Positions 1 through 8,361 are shown, counted from the first letter of the stretch. The stretch: 64,000 nucleotides of DNA from Arcobacter venerupis (GCF_013201665.1 NZ_CP053840.1:434001-498000), one strand, 5' to 3'. Translations and numbers: made by a program. The notes: generated by a model not told the origin, from the letters alone.

Positions 1-695
1 TAGAGTATGCAAAAACTAAAAATATTGTAGTAAAAAATGTGGCTGATTATTCTACATCAAGTGTAGTTCAAGTGGCTTTTGCGATGATATTTTATTTTGT
101 TCAAAAACTAAATTATTACAAAACTTATGTTGATAATGGAGAGTGGGAAAAAGCACCAGCATTTACTCATATAGATGAAATATTTTTTGAGTTAGATAAT
201 AAAAGAGTTGGAGTTATTGGTTTTGGAAATATTGGAGAAAATTTAGCAAAAAAAGCTCAAGTTTTTGATTGTGAAGTTGTTTATTACTCTACAAGTGGAA
301 GAAATTCTAATTCAAATTACAAGAGAGTTGAACTTGACGAGTTATTACAAACCTCAGACATCATAAGTATTCATTGCCCACTAAATAATGATACAAGAAA
401 TTTATTGACATATGAAAATATGAAAAATATAAAAGAGGGTGCAATTTTATTAAATCTAGGTCGTGGTGGAATTATAAATGAAGATGATTTAGCCAAAATT
501 ATAGATGAAAAAGAGATTTATTGTGGTATTGATGTGGTTTCAAAAGAGCCAATTGAGAGTTCAAATCCATTATTAAAAGTTAAAAATAAAGATAGACTAC
601 TTTTAACTCCACACATTGGTTGGGGTTCAAGTGAATCAAGAAATAGACTTATAAAAAAAGTAGCACAAAATATAAGAGATTTTTTGAATAAATAA
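1..695 (+). CDS. D-2-hydroxyacid dehydrogenase, 5' end cut off by window
   Basis: NAD-dependent reduction of a 2-keto acid or oxidation of a D-2-hydroxy acid; the exact substrate cannot be told. The reading frame is open from base 3, and the residues before the GTG at 39 (AKTKNIVVKN) continue the family's conserved run into VADYSTSSV, so the gene starts left of the window. Visible signatures are the Rossmann loop GFGNIG, the NLGRGGIIN block with the substrate-binding Arg, and the catalytic His in LLTPHIGW. A full-length member has about 310-330 residues, so roughly 90-100 are missing. Family assignment is firm; substrate is not. Confidence 0.9.
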   Translation, partial: EYAKTKNIVVKNVADYSTSSVVQVAFAMIFYFVQKLNYYKTYVDNGEWEKAPAFTHIDEIFFELDNKRVGVIGFGNIGENLAKKAQVFDCEVVYYSTSGRNSNSNYKRVELDELLQTSDIISIHCPLNNDTRNLLTYENMKNIKEGAILLNLGRGGIINEDDLAKIIDEKEIYCGIDVVSKEPIESSNPLLKVKNKDRLLLTPHIGWGSSESRNRLIKKVAQNIRDFLNK

Positions 696-910
696 AATAT
701 AAAAGAGTTAATGATCTGTGGAATGATGAGTCACATGAGTGTGGATTCAACTACAAGAGCAGCTTTTGATTTAGGGTTTGATTGTACAATTAGAGATTTG
801 GAGTTTTTAGGTAAAAAGTAAAAGCAAGTGAAGTTCATAACTCTTTTGTGTCAGTACTTGGAAGTGTTTTTGCTAGAGTTGCTAGTTGTAAAGAAATAGT
901 TTTTAATTAG
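696..910 (+). pseudogene. decayed isochorismatase-family hydrolase fragment
   Basis: Directly after the dehydrogenase stop, bases 702-821 read ICGMMSHMSVDSTTRAAFDL and then RDLEFLGKK before a stop. From 818 a second frame continues VKASEVHNSFVSVLG to a stop at 908-910. Joined, these match the C-terminal half of cysteine hydrolases of the isochorismatase/YcaC type as I know the family. The catalytic Cys of the MxHMC motif is Ser here (codon 738-740), the segment between CTI and RDLEF is shortened, the frame is broken near 818, and no N-terminal half precedes it. I take it as a dead remnant. Confidence 0.7.
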
Positions 911-965
911 GATAGAGTGACTTTTTACAAAAAATTAATTCTTATTTAGCTACTATTTTTTAAAT

Positions 966-1108
966 TTATTTCTCAGGGCAAGGTGAAATTCCTTACTGGT
1001 GGTAACTATACTTAATAGAAGTCCACGAGCGCTTTATTTTATAAAGGTCAGCAGATTTGGTGTAAATCCAAAACCAACAGTTAAAGTCTGGATGGAAGAG
1101 AATATAAT
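966..1108 (+). promoter_or_regulatory. FMN riboswitch (RFN element)
   Basis: The stretch follows the RFN consensus in order: AGGGCA at 975-980, AGGTGAAATTCCTT (981-994), CTGGTGGTAA (996-1005), GTCCACGAGCGC (1021-1032), GGTCAGCAGATTTGGTGTAAATCC (approximately 1047-1069), the AACCAACAGTTAAAGTC block and GGATGGAAGAGA up to about 1102. Outer strands near 967-974 and 1099-1106 can close P1. It lies about 90 bp upstream of ribB, the classical target, and should lower ribB expression when FMN is plentiful. Confidence 0.95.
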
Positions 1109-1153
1109 ATCACTTTTATTGTTACACAATTAGGAGTATATTGCTATATGCAC

Positions 1154-1161
1154 TGCCCTGA
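1154..1161 (+). promoter_or_regulatory. octamer able to pair with the riboswitch 5' side
   Basis: TGCCCTGA at 1154-1161 is perfectly complementary to TCAGGGCA at 973-980, at the entrance of the RFN element. A long-range helix between them would compete with the base of the aptamer, giving a plausible switch between FMN-bound and free states. A GCCCTGATTC block also follows RFN elements of enterobacterial ribB leaders, as I recall them. The alternative fold is inferred. Confidence 0.5.
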
Positions 1162-1194
1162 TTCATAGGTTTACTTAATATTAAAGGTATAACA

Positions 1195-1827
1195 ATGAAT
1201 CAAAAAATGACTACTGAAAAATTTCCTCGTATGGAAAAAGTACTTCACTCTTTACAAGAAGGTAAAGGAGTGATTGTTTTAGATGCTTACAATCGTGAAA
1301 ATGAAGCTGATTTAATCTTCTCAGCGCAAAATCTAACAATAGAACAAATGGCACTATTAATTAGAGAGTGTAGTGGTATAGTTTGTTTATGTTTACCCAA
1401 ACAAAAAATTCAATCGCTTGGTTTATCTATGATGGTAGAAAATAATAACTCAGCTTTTCAAACACCTTTTACTGTTTCAATAGAAGCAAAAGAGGGCGTT
1501 ACAACTGGTGTATCTGCAAAAGATAGAGTTACTACAATAAAATCAGCTATTGATGATGATGGATATTTAAAAATTGTATCCCCTGGACATATATTTCCTT
1601 TGAGTGCAAATGAAAAAGGAGTATTAGGTCGAGAAGGTCACACAGAAGCTAGTGTTGACTTAATGAAACTTGCAAAATTAAAACCATATGCAGTATTGTG
1701 TGAATTGACAAATGAAGATGGTAGTATGGCAAAAGGGGAACAAATAGAACAATTTTCAAAAAAATATGATATGCCAATTATTAGTATTGAAGAAATCATT
1801 AAATATAGACATACTTTAGGAGTTTAA
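1195..1827 (+). CDS. ribB: 3,4-dihydroxy-2-butanone 4-phosphate synthase
   Basis: Converts ribulose 5-phosphate to 3,4-dihydroxy-2-butanone 4-phosphate plus formate, the branch that supplies the four-carbon unit of riboflavin. The 210 residues match a stand-alone RibB. The acidic metal/substrate motif RENEADL is at residues 34-40, followed by GVSAKDRVTTI, PGHIFPL and GHTEASVDL. Arg before PGH is Ser here, which is uncommon. There is no fused GTP cyclohydrolase II domain. AAAGGT lies 9 bp before the ATG. Control is by the FMN riboswitch just upstream. Confidence 0.96.
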   Translation: MNQKMTTEKFPRMEKVLHSLQEGKGVIVLDAYNRENEADLIFSAQNLTIEQMALLIRECSGIVCLCLPKQKIQSLGLSMMVENNNSAFQTPFTVSIEAKEGVTTGVSAKDRVTTIKSAIDDDGYLKIVSPGHIFPLSANEKGVLGREGHTEASVDLMKLAKLKPYAVLCELTNEDGSMAKGEQIEQFSKKYDMPIISIEEIIKYRHTLGV

Positions 1828-1885
1828 TATTGTAAAGTGAATTTAAACCAATTTTTGTAAAATAAGAAAAAACATTGGATTACTA

Positions 1886-2809
1886 ATGATTAAAAAGATT
1901 TCTATTTTATTTCCTCTATGGGCTGTATTATTCTCTATAGTTTCATATTTCCAACCAAGTTTGGTGGTTGGATTTAAGTCTTGGATTATTCCACTTTTGA
2001 TACTTATTATGTTTTGTATGGGAATTACCTTAAAACTTGATGATTTTAAAAGAGTTTTTAAAAGCCCTAAAATCATAGCTTTGACAGTTGCCTTACAGTT
2101 TTTATTTATGCCTTTATTTGCTTTTTTAGTTTCTAAAATATTTAATTTATCTGATGAATTACTTGTGGGTATGGTTTTAGTTGGTGCAGTTTCAGGTGGA
2201 ACTGCATCTAATGTAATAGCATTTTTAGCAAAAGCTGATGTGGCACTCTCTATTACTATGACAATCGTTTCTACACTTTTGTCTATAATAATTACTCCAT
2301 ATTTGACACTTCTTTATGTGGGACAAACTGTTCCCGTTCCTGCTACGGATATGTTTATTAGTATTTTAAAAATTGTATTTGTGCCTGTTGTAATAGGGCT
2401 TGTTTTAAATCATTTTTTTAATAAATATATTGAAAAAAGACATGATATTTTTGCACTTTTATCTATTATTTCAATTGTATTTATAATAGGAATTATTATA
2501 GGTATAAATGAAAGTAAAATTTCTACAATTGCCATGTCTTTGATGTTAGCAATAGCTTGTCATAATCTTTTAGGGATAATTGCTGGATATTATTTTGCGA
2601 AGCTGTTTGGTTATGATAAAACTGTTTGCAAAACAGTTGCTATAGAAGTAGGAATGCAAAACTCTGGTTTAGCAGTTGTACTAGCAATGAAATATTTCAC
2701 ACCTTTAAGTGCACTTCCTGGGGCTATATTTAGTATTTGGCATAATATTTCAGGTTCTATTCTTGCAGGTATTTGGGCAAAACAAGAAGAGGGAAAAATC
2801 AATATTTGA
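1886..2809 (+). CDS. bile acid:sodium symporter (BASS) family transporter
   Basis: Polytopic membrane protein of 307 residues with about nine or ten hydrophobic segments and the family block GGTASNVIAFLAKADVALS near residues 108-126, which forms the crossover/substrate region in BASS proteins. Members carry bile acids, pantoate precursors or other organic anions with sodium; the substrate here is unknown. It starts 58 bp after ribB with no terminator in between, so it may be read from the FMN-riboswitch transcript. A terminator overlaps its stop codon. Confidence 0.88.
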   Translation: MIKKISILFPLWAVLFSIVSYFQPSLVVGFKSWIIPLLILIMFCMGITLKLDDFKRVFKSPKIIALTVALQFLFMPLFAFLVSKIFNLSDELLVGMVLVGAVSGGTASNVIAFLAKADVALSITMTIVSTLLSIIITPYLTLLYVGQTVPVPATDMFISILKIVFVPVVIGLVLNHFFNKYIEKRHDIFALLSIISIVFIIGIIIGINESKISTIAMSLMLAIACHNLLGIIAGYYFAKLFGYDKTVCKTVAIEVGMQNSGLAVVLAMKYFTPLSALPGAIFSIWHNISGSILAGIWAKQEEGKINI

Positions 2810-2822
2810 TTTTTCCTTTTTT
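2792..2822 (+). terminator. intrinsic terminator of the ribB-transporter unit
   Basis: Perfect 11-bp stem GGAAAAATCAA / TTGATTTTTCC (2792-2802 and 2806-2816), loop TAT, followed by a run of six T. It overlaps the transporter stop codon and points on the plus strand. Confidence 0.85.
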
Positions 2823-4221
2823 ATTTATACTCTTCTATATTAATTACTTTATTAGAAATGATTTGAGCTAGAGTTCTATCATGGGTAACAAGAAGAACAC
2901 TTAGATTTTCAGTTTCAACTATCTCTTTTAGTAAAAATAAAACCTCTTTTTGAGATATAGGATCAAGTCTTGATGTAATTTCATCTGCAAAAATAAAAAT
3001 AGGTTTTAAAAGTAATACTCTGATTATAGAAAGTCTTTGTAATTCTCCTCCTGATATTTCAGATGGTGTTCTATTTAATAACTCTTTTGATAAGTTAAAT
3101 TTTTCTAAAAATGAATATAATTTTTCTTTTGCAATTTTATGTAATTTTAGTAAATCCCAAAAGCCATCTTTTAATATTTGCTCAGGTAAAAAAGCACTTG
3201 GTGGATCTTGATAAATCTTTTGAAATTGGATTTTTGAATAATTTTTGTTTTTTATAATCTCTCCAGAATCTGATGATAAGTGATCTAAAATTATATTTCC
3301 TAATGAACTTTTTCCACTACCACTTTCCCCAACTATTGATACTATTTCACCTTTTTTTATATCAAATGATAATTTTTTAAAAAGTATATTTTTATCAAAC
3401 TGTTTAGATAAATTTTTTATATGAACTGTTGTTTCATCTTTTGGTTTTGTTTTTTCTATTTTCCAAAATGTTGGTTCTGCCAAAATTAATCTTTTTGTGT
3501 ACTCTTTTTGTGGATTATTGAAAATTGATTTTGTATCAGAATATTCAATGATTTCTCCATCTACCATAATTCCTAAAGAGCCTTCTATTTTTCTTGCAAT
3601 TTCTAAATCATGGGTAATAACAAATAAAAGTTTATTTTGTTTTATTTGTTCATTTAATTTATCAACTATCGAGTCACACAGTTTTTTATCCAATCCTTTT
3701 GTTGGTTCATCAACTAAAATTAGGCTTCCTTCTTGAACATGGGTAATTGCAATTGTTAATCTTTGGCACATACCTCCTGAAAGTTCATAAGGATATGAAT
3801 TTGTAAACTTTTCTAGTTTTACATCTTTTAGTTCTTCTAATGATTTTTTTAAACTATGTTTTTCATTATTTTTATATGTGAATTGTCTAACTTCTTTTAT
3901 TTGTTCAATTACTTTCATAGTTGGGTCTAAAGATAACCATGGTTCTTGAGGAAGTAAGGTTATATGTTTTCCCCAAAGTTTTTCCCTTTCTTTTTTTGAT
4001 AATTTTAATAAATCAATATTATCAAGTAATATTTTTCCTGATACTTCTAATTCTTGAGGTAAAATGCCCATTACAGCATCAATAACTAAAGATTTACCCG
4101 AACCTGACTCTCCTAATAAAACAAGAGGTTTTTTTGTAGATATTTCTAAATTTATATCTTTTACAAGTACTTTATCTTTTGTGTAAATTGTTAAATTTTC
4201 TATTTTTAATTGTTTATGCAT
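2821..4221 (-). CDS. peptide/nickel-type ABC transporter, two ATPase domains in one chain
   Basis: Cytoplasmic energy unit of the importer encoded upstream. One 466-residue protein carries two complete nucleotide-binding domains. Domain 1 has Walker A GESGSGKS, signature LSGGMCQRL and Walker B LILVDEPTKGLD; domain 2 (from about residue 265) has Walker A VGESGSGKSS, signature ISGGELQRL, FIFADEITSRLD and VTHD. In Dpp/Opp/Nik systems these are normally two proteins of about 320 residues with C-terminal extensions; here each half is minimal (about 230), i.e. a DppD-DppF type fusion. It overlaps the permease gene by 8 bp. Confidence 0.9.
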   Translation of the reverse strand: MHKQLKIENLTIYTKDKVLVKDINLEISTKKPLVLLGESGSGKSLVIDAVMGILPQELEVSGKILLDNIDLLKLSKKEREKLWGKHITLLPQEPWLSLDPTMKVIEQIKEVRQFTYKNNEKHSLKKSLEELKDVKLEKFTNSYPYELSGGMCQRLTIAITHVQEGSLILVDEPTKGLDKKLCDSIVDKLNEQIKQNKLLFVITHDLEIARKIEGSLGIMVDGEIIEYSDTKSIFNNPQKEYTKRLILAEPTFWKIEKTKPKDETTVHIKNLSKQFDKNILFKKLSFDIKKGEIVSIVGESGSGKSSLGNIILDHLSSDSGEIIKNKNYSKIQFQKIYQDPPSAFLPEQILKDGFWDLLKLHKIAKEKLYSFLEKFNLSKELLNRTPSEISGGELQRLSIIRVLLLKPIFIFADEITSRLDPISQKEVLFLLKEIVETENLSVLLVTHDRTLAQIISNKVINIEEYK

Positions 4222-5002
4222 TTACACTCCTTTTAGACATAAGTTGTAGTGATAGAACAATTAAGAATATAATGAAAGAGGGCAATAAAACCAATAAGGG
4301 TTCTTCTTCATAATATGGTAATAGTTCAATAATCATACTTCCTAATTCAGCTGTTGGTGGTCTTATTCCTACATTTATTGCACTTAATGAAGAAATAGCA
4401 ATAATTGCTGTACTCATTGAAAAAGTTGAAATAGTAAATATCATGGGTAAAAGTTTTGGAATAATTAATTTTCTTAAGATATAAAAAAAACTAAATCCTA
4501 AAGATTTTGATGATTCAACAAAAGGCTCAACCAGCAATGATTTGGTTTTTAATCTAGTAATTTTGAAAAATTCAATCCATAAAATTAATGCAAGTCCTAC
4601 ATAAAGTGGCAAAAAATCTCCAGGAGAAAAAGCAATTAATACAAGAATCAGCAACAATCCTGGAAGTGCTAATAATATATCACAAATAATATTTAAAAAT
4701 TTATCAGTTAATCCACCTTTGTATGCTGCTAATATTCCTAAGGTAACACCTGGTATAAAGGCAGTTACTGTTGTAATTAAAGCTAGGAAAAATGAAAGCT
4801 GTGTAGCTTGGGCAACTCTTACTAATACATCTCTTCCATATTGGTCTGTTCCTAAAGGATGCTCTAAACTTGGATTTGCAAATATATTAAATAAATCTTG
4901 TTGGTCGCTTTCATAATTTAAAATAATTTGACTGAGAATTGAGAAAAACGCTAAAAATATTAAAATATATAAACCAATATAAAAAGTTCTTTTATTTTCC
5001 AT
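4214..5002 (-). CDS. ABC importer permease, DppC/NikC type
   Basis: Inner-membrane permease of 262 residues with an N-terminal transmembrane segment, the conserved HPLGTDQYGRDVLVR stretch of DppC/OppC/NikC proteins (about residues 48-62), five further hydrophobic segments and an ATPase-docking loop near VEPFVESSKSLGFS. It pairs with the neighbouring DppB/NikB-type permease. Translationally coupled: its start overlaps the upstream gene by 11 bp and its end overlaps the ATPase gene by 8 bp. Substrate class (peptide, nickel or metal-chelate) cannot be resolved from sequence. Confidence 0.9.
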   Translation of the reverse strand: MENKRTFYIGLYILIFLAFFSILSQIILNYESDQQDLFNIFANPSLEHPLGTDQYGRDVLVRVAQATQLSFFLALITTVTAFIPGVTLGILAAYKGGLTDKFLNIICDILLALPGLLLILVLIAFSPGDFLPLYVGLALILWIEFFKITRLKTKSLLVEPFVESSKSLGFSFFYILRKLIIPKLLPMIFTISTFSMSTAIIAISSLSAINVGIRPPTAELGSMIIELLPYYEEEPLLVLLPSFIIFLIVLSLQLMSKRSVNA

Positions 5003-5948
5003 TATATTTTTTCTCCTTTAATCTTGGGTCTAAATTTAGTGCCAAAATATCTACAATTAGATTTATAAATACAAATATTAATCCCATAATTAAAACAGTA
5101 CCTTGAATCATTGGTATATCTCTTGCCACAATTGCATGAACTAAAGCATGACCAATTCCAGGGAAAGCAAATATGGTTTCTACAACTACAACACCTTCTA
5201 TTAAATAAACAGATTGAAGGGCTAAAAATGATATTAAAGGAATTAAAGCATTTTTAATGCCATGTCTTTTTATTGTTATATTTTGTGATAAACCTTTAAA
5301 TCTTCCATATTTAAAATAAGAAGAGTTTTGAACATCATTCATAGAATCTGTTATTAATCTATTTGAAACAGCAGCTAATCCAAGGCAAAGAGTTAATGTT
5401 GGTAATACAAAATTTTTCCAACTCTCAAATCCAGCAGGTGGCAAGATGTTAAACCAAATACTAAATATCAAAATAAGAATTAGTGCTAAAACAAAAGGAG
5501 GAATTGCTCTAATAATAATTGAAATTAACATAACACTATTATTTACAAATTTATATTTGCTAATAGATGTAAATATTCCTAAAGGAATAGCAATAATTAA
5601 TGAAACAATAAAAGCCAAAAGAGCTAAAACAAAAGAGTATCCCAATTGAACTTTTAATTCTTGAATAACGCTATTTCCACTAACTAATGAATATCCTAAG
5701 TCAAGTTTTAAAAAATTAAAAATTGATATTAAATATTGTTCATATAAGGGTTTATTTAATTGCAATTCTATTCTAACACTTTGTGCAATTTCAGCAGTAA
5801 GACCATCTGGACCATATCTTCCTGCTGCGATTCTCATAGCAATATCACCAGGTAATAAGTGCATCATTAAAAAACCTATACTACTTGATAATAAAGCAAC
5901 TATAATGACTTGAAAAAATCTTTTTATAAAAATATTTATAAACATCAA
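4992..5948 (-). CDS. ABC importer permease, DppB/NikB type
   Basis: 318-residue inner-membrane permease. Family marks are the N-terminal helix followed by MHLLPGDIAMRIA, the DLGYSLVSGNSV stretch and the C-terminal block VVVVETIFAFPGIGHALV, typical of DppB/OppB/NikB. About six transmembrane segments. It lies 6 bp after the binding-protein gene and overlaps the DppC-like gene, so all four genes form one operon. Confidence 0.9.
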   Translation of the reverse strand: MMFINIFIKRFFQVIIVALLSSSIGFLMMHLLPGDIAMRIAAGRYGPDGLTAEIAQSVRIELQLNKPLYEQYLISIFNFLKLDLGYSLVSGNSVIQELKVQLGYSFVLALLAFIVSLIIAIPLGIFTSISKYKFVNNSVMLISIIIRAIPPFVLALILILIFSIWFNILPPAGFESWKNFVLPTLTLCLGLAAVSNRLITDSMNDVQNSSYFKYGRFKGLSQNITIKRHGIKNALIPLISFLALQSVYLIEGVVVVETIFAFPGIGHALVHAIVARDIPMIQGTVLIMGLIFVFINLIVDILALNLDPRLKEKKYNGK

Positions 5949-5954
5949 ATATCT

Positions 5955-7451
5955 TTATTTATCAAATTTAATATCAGATAAATTATAAGAAATTTCAAAA
6001 GGATCAATTTTAAGATTTTTGATTTTTTTATTTGAAACAACAGTAATACTTGACCAAGTTAATGGAATAGATGGTAACTCTTCATTTAAAATCTTTGATA
6101 TTTCAAACTGAGTTACTAAATTAGCTTTTTCATACAGTGATTTTAAATCAGATGCCATTTTTTCATTTTTCCAATTCATAGCGCCCCAATCTCCACCATT
6201 CTCACCATAATCTTCAATGATTGTTCCTAAAGGGTTAGGAACTAATGTAAAGTTTTTTGAAATAAGGGCTAATTGTAAAGAGTTATCTTTGTGTTTTCTT
6301 ACAACTTCAGATGAATTTGTAACAGATATTTTTAAATCAATTCCAACTTGTTTTAATTGATTTTGAACAACTGTTGCAATGATAGGTAGTTCTGGCCAGT
6401 TTGGATAAGTAATAAGTTCAAGCTCTAATTTTTTGCCATTTTTATATAAAAAACCATCATTTTGTTTTTCCCAACCACTATTTTTTAGTAGTTCTTCTGA
6501 TTTTTTAATATTAAATGTTAGGGGTTCTATATTTTTATTGTGCCAAGCTACAAGCTCAGGTGGAAACATTTGTGTTGCTGCTAAAGATTCATCTTTTAAA
6601 ATTCCTTTTGCAATAGCATCTCTATTTATTGCATAACTAATAGCATGTCTTATATTTTTGTCTTTTAAAATTTCATCTTCTGAATTTAGTTTTAATTTTC
6701 TAGTTCTAAATATTTTTACTGTTTGAATATCTAAATTAGGGTTTTTCTCTAATGACTTCAATGATATTGGCAAAATTGAAAAAGCAATATCTGCATCACC
6801 ACTTTTAATCATTAATGCTCTTGTTTCATTGCTTCCAACAGCATTATATGTGAGTTTTTCAACTTCGTTAGTTTTCCCCCACCAAGAATCAAATCTATCT
6901 GCTTTTATTAAAAGAGGTTCAGTTATATTTGTGATTTTAAAAGGGCCTGTTCCTATAAATTTTACAACTTTTCCATTTTCAAAGGAATTTTTACTTAATA
7001 TCAAAGTAGTGTAGTGAGCAAGATATGCGGGTAAAATACTAACCTTTGAAGTTAGTTTTATTATCAATTCATCATTATTTGAATCTATTTTTTCAATAGG
7101 TAAATATCTTAAAATACTTTTTTCTTCTACATCTTCTCTATTTAAATTTAAAGCTACTGTTTGTGCATCTAAAATAGTATCATCTTGAAATTTTACATTA
7201 GGTCTTATTTTAAATTTCCATGTTAATTCATCTGCTGAGGTTTCCCAACTAGTAGCTAAATTTGGAAGAATTTCACCTTTGTCATTTACTTTTACAAGAT
7301 TTTCAGCAATCTGAAGTCTTGAAAAAATATATCCTGATTTTGTTGGTTCAAGACCTTTTATTTCATTTGGTCCTATTACTTTTAACTCATTTGCATGAAG
7401 AGTTAAAAATGAAAAAATTAAACATAATTTTATAAATTTTATAATATCCAT
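5955..7451 (-). CDS. periplasmic substrate-binding protein of a peptide/nickel-type ABC importer
   Basis: Family-5 extracellular solute-binding protein of 498 residues. I place the start at 7451 rather than at the upstream in-frame ATG (7487), because AAAGGAAA lies 6 bp before it and translation then begins directly with a signal peptide (MDIIKFIKLCLIFSFLTLHA). The body shows family features such as ENLVKVNDKGEILPNLATSW, the ISYAINRDAIAKGIL block and a C-terminal IPLTWSS region. No lipobox Cys. It resembles NikA/DppA, but there is no decisive nickel or peptide signature. Confidence 0.88.
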   Translation of the reverse strand: MDIIKFIKLCLIFSFLTLHANELKVIGPNEIKGLEPTKSGYIFSRLQIAENLVKVNDKGEILPNLATSWETSADELTWKFKIRPNVKFQDDTILDAQTVALNLNREDVEEKSILRYLPIEKIDSNNDELIIKLTSKVSILPAYLAHYTTLILSKNSFENGKVVKFIGTGPFKITNITEPLLIKADRFDSWWGKTNEVEKLTYNAVGSNETRALMIKSGDADIAFSILPISLKSLEKNPNLDIQTVKIFRTRKLKLNSEDEILKDKNIRHAISYAINRDAIAKGILKDESLAATQMFPPELVAWHNKNIEPLTFNIKKSEELLKNSGWEKQNDGFLYKNGKKLELELITYPNWPELPIIATVVQNQLKQVGIDLKISVTNSSEVVRKHKDNSLQLALISKNFTLVPNPLGTIIEDYGENGGDWGAMNWKNEKMASDLKSLYEKANLVTQFEISKILNEELPSIPLTWSSITVVSNKKIKNLKIDPFEISYNLSDIKFDK

Positions 7452-7498
7452 TATTTTCCTTTTGTTGATAATTATTATTGGAATCATATTTTAAGTAT

Positions 7499-7527
7499 AA
7501 TTAAATGCAACTTAGTTGCATTTAATT
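7499..7527. promoter_or_regulatory. perfect 13-bp inverted repeat, candidate operator
   Basis: AATTAAATGCAAC (7499-7511), spacer TTA, GTTGCATTTAATT (7515-7527): a perfect 13+13 palindrome 48 bp upstream of the start of the ABC-importer operon. No T-run follows on either strand, so an operator fits better than a terminator. The binding regulator is unknown; a metal-responsive repressor would suit a metal-chelate importer, but that is a guess. Confidence 0.6.
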
Positions 7528-7582
7528 TAAGAAATACAGCATATTTTTATTATTATAAAATATTAAGATTTTTAAATTTAAT

Positions 7583-7603
7583 AATATAAGCACAGCTTAT
7601 ATT
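7583..7603. promoter_or_regulatory. 9-bp inverted repeat in the EF-hand gene promoter region
   Basis: AATATAAGC (7583-7591), ACA, GCTTATATT (7595-7603), 54 bp upstream of the EF-hand gene. Could be an operator or simply AT-rich symmetry. Confidence 0.35.
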
Positions 7604-7656
7604 TAATATGCAATTAAAAGAGTATAATTTATTATCTAATAAAAAAGGGAGAAATA

Positions 7657-8232
7657 ATGAAAAACTTATTTAAAACAATTAAATTAGGTTTTTTGGTGGC
7701 TGGTTCTTTATCAGTTATAACAACTGCACTTATTGCAGAAGATTTACCAAATAGAGGTCCCATAGAGTTTTCATCTTATGATACAAATAAAGATGGATTT
7801 GTAAGTGAAAAAGAGTTTAATGATATAAGAGCAAAAAGAATGGAGCAAAAAGCTACTTCGGGAATGCCTATGAGAAATGTTGCTAATGCACCAGATTTTA
7901 CTGCTTTAGATACAAATAAAGATGGAAAATTAACTGAAATAGAGTTATTAAAAGGTCAAAATAAACAGATGCAAAATAACCAAGGTAAAAAAGGCATGGG
8001 ACAACAAGCTAATATGCCAAACTTTGAAGATTTTGATTTAAATAAAGATGGAATGATTAGTTCTAAAGAAATGGACGAAGCACGAGAAAAAAGAATGGAA
8101 GAAAAAGCATCTGAAGGTAAGATGATGAAAAATATTGGAAATCAACCACTATTTTCAGATATTGATACTAACAAAGATGGAAATATCAGCAAAGAAGAGT
8201 TTTTAGCTCATCAAACAAAACAAAGACAATAA
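7657..8232 (+). CDS. secreted EF-hand calcium-binding protein
   Basis: 191 residues with a signal peptide (about residues 1-27, ending LIAED), so it acts in the periplasm or outside. Four canonical EF-hand loops are visible: residues 42-53, 85-96, 127-138 and 170-181, each D-x-N-K-D-G. The protein is an internal duplication: residues 44-96 and 129-181 share the pattern NKDG-KExxxxRxKRMEEKA-GxxM-DTNKDG. Calcium binding follows from the loops; the biological role is unknown. A strong AAGGGAGA ribosome site precedes the ATG, and the gene is monocistronic between a promoter region and a terminator. Confidence 0.92.
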   Translation: MKNLFKTIKLGFLVAGSLSVITTALIAEDLPNRGPIEFSSYDTNKDGFVSEKEFNDIRAKRMEQKATSGMPMRNVANAPDFTALDTNKDGKLTEIELLKGQNKQMQNNQGKKGMGQQANMPNFEDFDLNKDGMISSKEMDEAREKRMEEKASEGKMMKNIGNQPLFSDIDTNKDGNISKEEFLAHQTKQRQ

Positions 8233-8240
8233 TTCTATCT

Positions 8241-8260
8241 GAGGGTGTTTTTACACCCTC
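8241..8260 (+). terminator. hairpin terminator after the EF-hand gene
   Basis: 8-bp stem GAGGGTGT / ACACCCTC with a TTTT loop, 8 bp after the stop codon; the trailing sequence AATATTT is a weak U-tract. Confidence 0.7.
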
Positions 8261-8361
8261 AATATTTACTACGAGTTTTTTTATTCACATAATTACTTTT
8301 GCAATGTTATTAAAACTAAGATTTTGAGAAATAAAAGCTCTCTTGAAAACTTGGAAGTTTC

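Noticed and set aside
7499-7527. Terminator reading of the 13+13 palindrome
   Set aside because: It lies upstream of both divergent genes and has no T-run on either strand; an operator is the better reading.
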